Assembly: GCA_012934845.2 (NCBI GenBank) | Contig: WNNJ02001926.1 | Location: forward strand, 1 to 64,000 | Reading direction: 5' to 3' | Origin: Pomphorhynchus laevis | Lineage: Eukaryota > Acanthocephala > Palaeacanthocephala > Echinorhynchida > Pomphorhynchidae | DNA length: 64,000 nucleotides | Shown here: piece after piece, positions 11,401-23,400 of the stretch | How positions within the stretch are numbered: the first letter of the stretch is position 1 | Layout: each line of letters opens with the position of its first letter | The notes under the pieces: model-generated | What the model saw: only the letters and a program-made list of their open reading frames with translations | What the model was told of the DNA's origin: nothing | Database searches by the model: none | Program-made: the position numbers and the translations under genes

Positions 11401-14400
11401 GTATATACGTTCTTCATTATTATCTTCCTGTAAAATTACATTATTTATTTTTCATTTTAATAATTATACAGTTGATTCAAAGATCGCTAAAGATTACGCT
11501 GCTCCGACAAATGCCGAGGAAGAGGCTATTCAAATGCAACTCGGTCAGTATATTTGCATTGTGAGCTGATTTATTATAATTTTCACAAAAATATAAATTT
11601 CTAATTGTTTGAAAAATCACACTTGTCTTCAGAAAATGTTGAGAATATAATTTATTTACCGGTAATTGCCTCGTTTCTAAGTGTTATCTATTAAAATTAA
11701 ATTTAGTTAAATTAGGTGAAAATATTTTAAAGTTTTTTATGAGTTAGAAGTGCAATCTAAAAGTGAAAATCCCTATTGCATAATCATAAAAAATGAAACA
11801 GATTCCTTAAAGCTAGTTTCATAAAATAATAAAGATTGAATTAGATTTTTTATGCTTGATTTTTGATTAAACTGAATTTTTTAGACTCGATTCTCGACAC
11901 TAACTTAACTTTAATCAATTTCCCAATTCGATCCGTTTGCGGATACCCATATGACTTGTACTACGTCCCAAGCATTTTTAGAGTATCATGAAATGAAAAT
12001 TTAATTTGATTTAAAAACAATAGTAGTATAAACTGTCATAACTTTTTATATTTTTAAGTGTTGAATTGTTGCCGAATGGATCGAATCTGCTAAATGAGTA
12101 ATTAAGTAATAGTCAGGTAAAGTGTTCCAAACACCGAGCGAATAATCGTTAAACTGCTACAACGTCTTTTAATCAAGCAAATGACAATGGCAATTCAAAC
12201 ATTTTTACCGTTTTGAAATGTTATGTTTCTATTTGTGCTTCAAACGTTGATTGGCCTAGAATATATATTTCACATGATCGTTACAGTAATTGAACCTATT
12301 ACTGCTGTATTTACGACATATATACTAATTTAATTAAATCTTCACAATAACGACAAAATACAAAATTGACTTATTGTATTTTCTAATGTAATTTTTTTGA
12401 CTCTATCATTAGAAGATAATAGTCGAAACTCAAAATTGGCAGCTATTAATTATCTTTAATCGGGGTGATATAGATAGAAGAGTTTAGTCAATATTTAAAT
12501 CACTGACATTGTAATAAATCTGCACCTGTTAATCTAATTGCTTTTAAATTTGTCTAATTCTTTAAGTCATTTATAAAGATACGTATTAATAATAGTTTTT
12601 TAATATATATATTTTGACATTTTAGCTTTGGCTCTTTCAAAAGAAGAGGCACAAACTGAAGAATTTCGAAGAAATTCAGAATTAGATAGGCGTCATCCAT
12701 CGTTTGGCGATTCTAGAACTGTATGTTTATTCGTTTATATTTTTGATACTTTAGGAGAATTAGTCATTATATTAAATATATAACTGTATATTACAAACCA
12801 ATCACTAAACAACTTACTCGTGTGTGTTCAATGCATTAGTATGTGGTCTTTTATGTACATTTACTTTGTTAATAACATTACATGTCAATAACATTCAATA
12901 TTAAATAACAATAATAATATTGTTATGTAATTTTAAATTAATATTTAATAATAATAAATTAGGGTAAGTAACATTTTTAATAATAAAGTAACATTTTTAA
13001 TAATAAGTAACATTTTAATAATAAATTAGGGTAAGTAACATTTTTTATTTACCTTATACACATAATGCCTTTTTATAAGTTTATTGAATCTAAATATTTA
13101 CTTCGTATGCGACATAAATATTATCATAATCTTATTTGTCAATTATTTCCAATTCTTGTTCTAGAAAATGAAATTTCTCTTTTTCTTGAAAGAAACTCGG
13201 ATACTCGAAGCCCTAGTTGTAGTCTAGAAATTATATGTAATGGATGTTTCGAGGATAGGACGGTGCGTTATGTATCTTTCCTTGTCCATAAATGGTTTCA
13301 TAGTCAAATACAACAGATTCGCTATAACTAGTTCTTCCTGGAAGTCACTTTTGTGTCATTTTTTACATATGTATACTAAATTATTTAGTATTAATCTATA
13401 ACTTCATTAACTTATAATATTAATAAATTGTTGTATTCGCACATGTGCGAGCAATGTTAATAAATAGTTTATATTTTGTTTCGTTTTTAATGAAGTGAAA
13501 TGTTGTAATTATAATCAATTAACTTAACTATAACTACTGATTACATGTAATTATTTTATTCGATCTACTTAAAGTGGCAAATGCGTGCCAGCTGCACGCT
13601 TACAAGTCAACTAACTAACAAAAAGCACAGCAAAAATCATACACATAAATTAGTTTCACGGTAAGCGGATTTGACGTTCGAATCACGGCATTGAGGTTGA
13701 TTGGCGTATATGAATGGGCAGATGATTCTACGAGAGAGGAGCAGTCACAAGAAAGGAGCGGAAGTCAAAAGAGGTAGAGTAGTTTGGGATATGTAAAAGA
13801 GGGGAATTACGGGAACGCAAGGAATAGTAAACAGGACGAGAATTATCAAGAAAAGGAAGGCTGAGAAATGAAGGGCTATTACAAGTTACAAGGCGGAAAG
13901 CAACGATAAGAAGACGAATTTGATTGAACACGAGAATAAATGATAGGCAAATCGAAAGAAGCAAGATGTTGTGAGGTATGATCAAAATGACGAAGACGGA
14001 GGAGAACTCGAACGGCTGCGTTTAGGATGCGTTGTAATGGAAAAAGAGTTAATTTAGGTGAGTTGGAAAATAGACTAAGACAGTAATCACGTCTTGAGAA
14101 AAGGAGAGAAGATATGAGAGTCATACAAGAAGGGAAATCGATCAATCTACGAACTTGACGGAGGTTGCGGGGTATCAAGGTAGATGAGCGTACTTTATCT
14201 CTAACGAAAGGCTTATGTTAAAGTAGGTTGTCGAAATGGAAGCATAACGAAACGAGATTGTCAACGATAGGAAGAATTGTAGAATTTAATGATACGGAGC
14301 GAGGTTCTACGCCGAAGCGTCGAGGAAGGATCCACAGTATTTTGGATTTATTAGGATTCAGAGTAAGACGAAGAGAAGAAAGATTATTGAAAATGGAGGC

Positions 14401-17400
14401 AAGACAGTTGGAAGCAGAAACACTAAGATCATGAATACGATATGCAGGCGCGTGAGCATAGATGAGAATGTCATCAGCATATTGCATAACATGGAAGTTA
14501 AATGTATGAGAAATAGAAGACAAATCACCGAGAAAAGAAAAAAGCAAAGGGCTTAATACGGAGCGTCGTTAAACATCCTAAGGGATGGAAGAAGGATGAG
14601 AAAGAGAAGAGTTAAAACACACGCGAAATGTACGGTTTGATAGATATGAAGAAAATCAAGCTACATTGGGTAAAGAGAAGCCATAATCATGACGAAGACA
14701 ATTGAGAAGAATCGAGTGATCGACGGTATCAAAAGCAGATAATAGATCAAGAGAAACTACGACACTACAGTGTTTGATCGCGCGAAATTAGTGAGTCAAC
14801 TTTAAGACATGCAATTTCTTTAGAGTGAGCGAAAAGCAGCTTGTAAGTGAGGAAACAAGTTGGATGAAAATAGATATACATTGACTTGCTTGAGAACAAG
14901 ACGCTCAAGGAGTTTGGAGAATGTTGGAAGAAGTGAGATAGGATGGTATGAAGATGATATTGAAGGGTTTAGAGATTGCTTTTTGATGAGAGGGCGAACA
15001 GTGACGCATTTCCAAATGGAAGGAAATGTACGGCTACGGATGGACGAGTTGAACAATGTGGTTAGGTAAAATTAAAAATAAAATGAAAATAGCAAACAAT
15101 TATAAAAGGCCACAAATAGTCAAATAGTCAATAGATTATAAACTCAATTAAAACTATAGTCAATCAATCAAAATCTTCATTACGTTCCACAGCCATTTTT
15201 GCGTCCCCCATAGATGCAGCAAGCTCTTCCAGATTAGTATCACGGCTATGGAATCCCAATGTCTGCATTTGTACAAGTTCGGATGCATAAAGATGTTCTT
15301 GAGTTTGGTTTGGTTGTTGATTTGTCGGCTGATGTTGCTGGAGATGAAGACGATCTAATGGTTGAAACAACGAAGCAGTATAATCTTGATTTGAGTATTG
15401 TAAATTTTGAAATACTGTTGTTGCATAAGCTGTTTGTCTATTGCTTGGTGATCGAAAAGAATCCACATCAGATGAAGTAGGTTGACTATTCATTTGATTA
15501 TCGACTAGACCGCTTATATTTGAAGATATCAACTGTGAATATACTTGTGGGGATGTGTCCCTAAGACGAATTAGATTCTTTAGAATTTGTACAATCGTCC
15601 TCAATGCTCGAGTATTTGTGCATAGAGCACAAATTTCAGGTATTGGCCACTGACTCATAAACTCATGAATTACACGATGTACTTGTTCTCTTTGTCCTTC
15701 GTCCTGTATAAATTCATATGTACGCAGCAGATTAAGAAGAATCTTAAGCAGATTAAGTAGAATACCAGGATCGCAAAGAGAATTATTCATATTTGGGTTA
15801 AAACTGGATGCCCGCAACATGTCGAATAACATGAGAGGATTTTCAGCATCGACTACTAATAATTGTTGAGGGTTCATCGTAGAATACCGATTAGTGTTTT
15901 CGCTTGACGTAGATTGCAAAGGCGACTCTAAACGGTTTGAATTAGATACATATGAACTAGACGAATCGATTTGAAATGTAGTATTCTGAGATGCCACCGG
16001 GTTTGGCAGGAGGTTTGTATTTTCAGTTCCTACTTGACTAGTGTTAGCTGTACCAGATGAACTAGAATAAGTATTCAGAGGGTTATCGCCAAACTGCTCA
16101 TGTGCCACATTAAGCATTGGTTCTTGAAAATCGCGATAAATTCTCTGTCGAACTTTATATCCGCTCGGTAATCTCTCAAGGTTAATCAGGGCTCTGTCAT
16201 GGTTTCTCGTAATTTCCTGTATAGTTGTAGGAATACGAATCATTTCCATTGTTTGACACATTAAATCCGGATTGTTAACGAATTGTGAAACCTCGTGGTT
16301 CTGCTCCCTCACTCTTTGCATTTGTGGATTGTTAAGCTTAATTGAACTAAGCAATGCAGGATTACTCATAAGTCTTTGAGCCAAATTATTACTTAGAAGG
16401 TTTTGAACTGCATGTGGATTTGTCTGAATAGTGCCAAAAATATTTTGTTGTATTTCAGTACAATTTGAATTTCCAAATGGAAGGTTCAAAAATGGTGCAA
16501 GTGTTAATCTGGATAATGTTGCAGTTCCATAGGTATGTTGATCAATATTCGGTTGAAGCGATATCAACCCCTCCTTAATTGTTGGTGATTGCTGAAGTGA
16601 CAAAGAAGCATTATTTGATTGTTTAGATGTTGAGTGATATGCCGAAGGTCGTCGTGGAGACATGAGTTGCAGGACAGGCATGTCAACCTCAGAATGGTCG
16701 CCTTTGACGACGGAAGCTGACCGAATATTGGAGTCATGAACTATCTCAACTGACTGGGCCTCGGGCTGTGCAAGGTTGCTCAAAGAAAAGAGTCGCGGAG
16801 ATGGGTCGTCACAAAATCCAAGACTTTTCTCTAGTAAGGGTTGGCCCATCTCGTCAAGACTTTTGAGGATCGCTTTAGCATTTCCTCTCATCAGTGCGAC
16901 GGACAAGCGCTGAAATAACTGACCCGCTGTGCTACAATACGGGGTACCGTTTCTACATGACATAGAACGAGCAATGAAACGAATTAGCTTTTCCCCTTGG
17001 GGGTTCCATCCTCCGTAAGTTTCAACAACTGCTGCCGTAAAACTGTATCCATTCTCCTCTAATTTGCGTTTATATTTCCTTTCCTTGACACAGGTGGCAT
17101 ACTTGCTTGCGGCATAACCAGGGATCTCAGAAGCCATGGAAATATAAGCATTTTGTTGAGGGTTAGTTACGGCAAAATCAACTGCTAAAGGAGGGTCCTT
17201 ATAAAATAGAATGTCCGCCGGTCTCTCTCGCAAACCACGAATAAGGTTGGGTACCTCCTTTGCCACCCTCAATCCAGCAGAAACCGCTGCTTGAAAGACT
17301 GTATCCCTCAAGCTATCATGTCGAATTCCAGGGTGGCCTCCAAACTGACATGTTAAGGCGTGGAAGCCGAATTTGTCTGCCATCCTAAGGCAGCGTCTGC

Positions 17401-20400
17401 ATCGATAATCACTGTTCCAGAGAGACAACCCTAACCAAAGACGTAGTAGCACAACGAATTCATTTGGTGCCAAGTTCATATGTGTGGCTTTGCTAGGGAC
17501 GGCCTGTAACCAAGCACACGCGTGTGGGCATGAAACTGCCAATAATCGGGCAGTATTGAAGCGATCGGCATTCTCCAATAGCCTGCTGCGCGACACTTCG
17601 TCAATGTGACAAGATAATCCTCGTTGATTTGTTTGCGGATTGCCTACATGTTGCGGAATAATAGATTTAACGAATTCGTACCCAGGGAAAGTTAAAGGGT
17701 CAAGATTTAATTGGCTAGCGACAGTGTCTACACTAGACAGGAAGGCTGCCTGAGAGTGTTGGAAGCAGCTTCGAAGGCCCAGTCCTCCCATCTTCAGCGG
17801 TAAGCAAGCTTGCATCCACGCCCACTTATCGGGTTGAATAGAAGTGATATTGCTAAAACACTTCAATATCAAGCGGTCGAACAAACGGAAAAACTCTTCG
17901 GCGAAGGCGGGGTCTATAGTGCGCATTAAATGGTTTACCCGTGGAGCGGATGCGCAGCTACGAAGCAGGATGAAAGCAACTTGTGGGTCAGGGAGATTTT
18001 CGAGCGAGTCCAGAGTTTGACGCAGGGATGGTAGAACAACATCGACAAGGTATCCCGAACAATGTTCCTTAGACCCGATGGGACTTCCAAGAATTGTAAA
18101 GTTTTTTGTGGTGTTGACCAATGTGATCCATGGGCATCTGTTCTTTATCAAGTCGACCTTGTCTTCCCTACCAATTACTTCTGTTTTTTTCCAGTTAATA
18201 GACAGTCCAATCGCAGGAAAATTAGCAGCAAGACGAGCCAGAGCCTCGCCCACCGCAATAGGAGTACCGCCGATTATTCCGTCGTCGAGGTACCACCTAT
18301 TTAAGCTGACACCTTCAATCTCCGATATCTGGACCACAATCGGATCAATCGCCAGGCAAAATAGAACTGGACCAAGAGGATCCAGTTCTATTTTGAACTA
18401 TAGAGGATCAATCCAGGAAGGGTAAGATAGATGAGCAGATATTTTTAAGCAAGTGAGTGGGAATTGTGTCAGAAGGAGAGGTTTTATTAGGTAATGACAG
18501 CAGAACCGCAGAAACTTCATCAGACGAAACGAGAAGAAGGTGGAATAGTTCTAGGAGGGAAGTATTTAACGAGATGAGAGAATACGAGGGCCATATGGTT
18601 AGGAGAAAAAGTAAATGAGATAGCTTAGATTGTAGATAAGAAGACAATTCATCGGGATTGATGAAACAAGGGGTAGATAGTCGTGAAATAATTGAGTTTT
18701 AGATTTTCCAATTAGATGGAAAAGGACTCGAGTTGATTTCGCCAAAATAGAGTACGTTTAGTACGTTTTAGCTCTTTTATTTATTTTTTAGACAGCTAAG
18801 AAAATTTGCTGTCAACAGTTTTTGTTTTTCAAAAATGCAACGTTTAAAAAAAGATAAATTCGATTAATGGTATTACTAAGTGCTCACGTATTATGTGTTT
18901 TAGCTACAAAAAACGGGTAAAAACGCATCTGAAAACGATTTGATCGGTATTTTCGATAGTTCGTTAAATATGAGTTCTAAAAATTTGGGCCAACATGATA
19001 CACTTCTTGTAAATCGTCCTGTTTCAGGTTGAATATGATCATATGTGTATATCAATTTTAACATTCGTTATTTAAGCTAACCCGTGGATAAGCCAGCCAA
19101 GTAATAATTCACGACTTGATAATGATGACGTTTGGGGAACGCCTTCAGCTCCTTGGACTCCGTTAAGCGTAAATCCAACTCAAAACGCTGATTGGAATTC
19201 CAAATATGCTGAATGTATGTATTAGGGATTACGTCTGTCTTATTTTTAAAATATTCATGTTAAAATGATTTTGTTTAGCATCATTCTCTACGACTTCCAG
19301 TAATCCTGCCAAATCTGACCCGTCAAAGATATTAGACGTTGCAAAAGAACTTAATCATTTTCTTAATTGTAAGTCAAAGTTGTTTCTCGCTGTTAATATC
19401 GATATTAATCCCTTTAAAGGATTAATGGCTTTACAACGTTTTACTGCATATTGTTTTACAGTAAAAATGTGATTTCATCGTGTTCGTATTTATGCAGATT
19501 CTGGATGAATAACTGTAAAATTTTGCATATTTTCAAATGAATTGGAATTTAATTTATTTCAATAATTAATTAAATATTCTGTGCTTATGAAGTAATCAAA
19601 TATTAATATTAATATTTTAATTAATAAGTAAACTACTCAATTCACACGTACATAAGGTGTTTAAGAGTTCTATTATATATAGAGATTCATATGGCGGTAG
19701 TATACATAAATTTAGTATTATATAATCATTTCCAGTTTATTAGACTGCTTTTAAAGATATGAACTAAATATGATTTGTATCTGTTTGAAACGACTTGTAT
19801 ATTTTTATTAAAAAAACCAAGAAATCTGTCAATACCAAATTTTTCAATATTTCAACACTTACTGCTTGCAGCTTTATGAATTTTAAATATTACAGTCATG
19901 AATTTTAAATCTTTATGAACCGTAAATATTCATAAATCTTAGCTTAATTTATCTAAAATGTTCTTGACCTTCAATCTTCATAAATCTAAAATGTTCATAA
20001 ACTTTAATCTTCATGAATTCCAAATGTTGATAATCTTTAATCTTCAGGAATCTAAAATTTCCACGATCTTTAATCTTTACAATCTTCTTCAATAATCATG
20101 ACTATAAATGTTCTTGATCATTCATATTCATTTATGTGATCATTTATATAAATGTTCTTGATCTTCAATCTTCATAAATCTTAATATTCCATAATCTTCA
20201 GTTTTCATGAATCTAAAATGTTCATGATTATAAATCTTTATACATATAAATATTTATAAATCTTAAACCTGCATGATCTTAAATCTCAAAATTTTATACT
20301 TAATTTAAGTTTAATATTACAGATTCATTTGTATTTTTTAAATTTTTACAATTTCACTTTTTTGATATATTTTTTATATAATATCTTACATTGCATATAA

Positions 20401-23400
20401 CGTTTACCAGTCCTATTATTTTTCGTTTCATATTTTGTTTCATAAGCGTAGATTGTATTCATTCTTAGAAAATATACGAAAAAATGATATCGAAGAAGCA
20501 GTCATTTTATTCCTGAACATAGCAGTAGCTGCTGTTGTGCTAAATTTTATTTTTATTTGATCAATATTGTTTCCTTTCTTATTAAATATTCATACAAATG
20601 GAAAAATAGATATAACGTGTATTTGTAAAGTGAAATTTTAAATGGCAAGTTACAATTGATAACTTATTTAATATTTAACACAACTGTAATCCATGATAGC
20701 AACAAATATAAACTATAAACGTTTTGATTGCCTTTATAGTATCCTTTTAATTGCTAATATTGTAAGGTAACATAAATTTATACTCGTATAAAATACCATT
20801 TTAGTATTATTTTTCAGTATTTTCAGCAAAAGAAGGGTATAAAGGTTGAATTAGATAATAAAACTATACCTATATTATATTGGAATCCAAAATTACATAA
20901 AAATCCAATAAAACCTAGGTTCATAGTGATTTTTCATAAAAATCAAGTCATGTCTTTGTTCCACATATTTGTGTGAATATTTATTTTACAAAATAAACCT
21001 AATAAAATCTAAAACAAGATATAGTTTTACCGATTATAATATTGATGATTATGGTTCTTTTAAATGTATATTAAGATCTCTCTAAGTTTAAATGAATAAA
21101 ATACTTAAAATAATTAAAACATTGAAAAAATATTGTAGGATAATCGAAATTAATACTGGTATTTAACACTATTTCAGTATTAATTCTACAAAAAAAAATT
21201 TAGAACACACAAAAGGAATAAATTTTCAAAATAAAAATACATACGATTTTAGTACTCTTTATACAAATCTAGGTTTAGTAGATATTAAAGAAGCGTTAGT
21301 AAAATTAATTAACCTTATATTCGGAAAAAGATATACATATATATGTTATAATAACTATAACGCCTATCTAACAAAAATTAAACCATCAAATAAATATAAA
21401 TATATGGATAAAATTGAATTAATTAGAATCCTTAAATATTTTGATAAATCAAAATTATTTAAAAGTAGGGACATCTATATTTAGACAAGTAAAAGGTGTT
21501 CCAATGGGTGGTAATAGTAGCCAATTATAGCTGACTTGTTTTTAAGCTTTATAGAATATGAATTTGTTCATAACTGTGTAAAAACTAAATCTAAACAATA
21601 TAAATATATGAAATATATGTTTCGATACATTGATGATATATGTGTATTTAATTCTAATAATTTTTATTCAATTAGTGAGCACATTTATCCAGAAAGCCTT
21701 ATTCTTAACAAAACCAATATTGATGATAAAGAAGGTGTATTTCTAGATATGAACATTAAATTAACATTAATTAAAACTGCTTTTAATTTATATCGTAAAG
21801 AGGGCATATGCATCAATATCTATATCAATATAAAATAATATTGATATTTAATATTTTTTTTAAAAATCATTCAAATAATGTAATTAATAGATTTTAACTA
21901 AGATGCTATAAACATAAAATTGAAAATTGTGAAATATATAAATCAAGTGGAATATTTTTCTGGATCGATTGTTAACAATATACTCTTGTTATATTTAAAT
22001 ATTGCGCTAGATAATCTAATTTCTTCATACGAAATACATTATTAACATGCATTTGACCTTACTACTATGTCTTTTTGATAATTAGCGGCCAAAAGGATGA
22101 CATCTAATCTATGTGTATATCCTAATTAATGGTTTCTTAATTATATTTCCAGTTCATAAAAATACTGTGTTACTAGCATTAGTTTTATAATATTAAGGTA
22201 TTTCCATTTATGTATAGTAAATAATTCCAATACATTAATTCCAGTATTAGAATAACACATATTATATTACAATACTATGTATTTGAATAATACTATGTAT
22301 TATTCAATAATAATATACTGGATTAACAACATTATATCAGAAAATATACATAGTTAGCTGTGTATTTTACTGTTCAGGTTGTTTACTGTTAATCCCATGA
22401 TCTCGAAACTCAATATTATTTAATATCGTAAATACTATGATAATGCTAAAATATAATTTAGAAATGAAATTTAATAATCTTATTACACGTGATTGTTGTC
22501 TATTTTTGTGTTTGAATATTTTGTCTTAAAGTCATATTTCTATCGAATCCCGTCTATTCAGGTTTGCATAATGTGTGAATTTATTATCAACAACTTTATA
22601 TATTGCCAATTTATATTCAATAAATTGTATAAAAATTATAAAACTGGTTGGAAAAGAAAATAAATTTATTAACTATTTTCGAGATTATACCTTTATCATA
22701 ATACACATTATTATAAAGGTATAAACTGAAACTAGTCAATAAATTTTATATTCATTTCCAACCAGTTTTATATTATTTAAAAATATAAATTGTATCCGCT
22801 CAATGAATTATGGCAAACAGTTTAGCCAAACTATACATAATTGTAGTTGTTGCCAGAAGCTAGAGTTCGATTACATGCAGAACATACTTCTTTATCACTC
22901 CTAGATGAGCTGATGGTAGCCGGCAGCACTCATCAGTATGGTGAACTATCATCAGTCGTGTCAGCCTCCTTGTGTTATACTTAAAAGACATTTTTGAGAA
23001 TTTGCTTACATAGTAGCATGATTATAAAGCTGAAGCTTATATGCTTTTAGAGCACCGTGTAACCATATCATATTAAATCAAACTGTATCCTCTAAAGGAT
23101 TATGTTACAAAACAAGCAACGACAACAATTAAAATTATGATTAAAATCCTACTGATGAGTGTTGCCGGCTTCCATCAGCTTGCCTAATTCTGCCCTGCAT
23201 GTAATCGAACTCTGGTTTTTGTCAACATCTAACAAATATAATTTAATATTTATAATGAGCATTATTTTTTGTTTATTATTCATTTATAATGAACATTGAT
23301 TAACAGAATTTTCGATTAATGAATATCAATATATTATAAAACTAGTATAATATAAAACTAGTCATCTGTCAGTTAGTTGGATTATTTCTTTGTAGCAGAA

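Larger units (their letters stand above)
15067..18414 (-). mobile_element. Inserted retro-unit: 5'-truncated RLE-type LINE fused to ubiquilin
   Basis: Comparing the split LINE with the uninterrupted copies at 28.5-31.4 kb and 57.1-58.3 kb shows that ...GTGGTTAGG and AAGGGTAAG... are contiguous there. The insert therefore runs from 15067 to 18414, flanked by a 3-bp AGG repeat. Read on the minus strand, its 5' end starts inside an RT (DPLGPVLFCLAIDP) next to a 14-bp inverted repeat, and its 3' end is AT-rich without a poly(A) tract. The unit moved as one piece, as expected for target-primed reverse transcription with 5' truncation. Confidence 0.75.

Noticed and set aside
11401-11564. Continuation of the first epsin frame through 11564
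   Set aside because: The frame is open by chance over a short intron. The epsin sequence resumes in another phase at 11472 after a good acceptor.
15259-15480. Plus-strand frame inside the chimera
   Set aside because: It is an antisense shadow of the ubiquilin coding sequence without known motifs.
15164-18337. A normal host ubiquilin gene on the minus strand
   Set aside because: The UBL domain is absent, the coding part is fused in frame to a LINE endonuclease, and the whole sits as one insertion in another LINE.
22860-22880. tRNA T-arm (AGTTCGATT)
   Set aside because: No acceptor stem, D arm or anticodon arm can be built around it.
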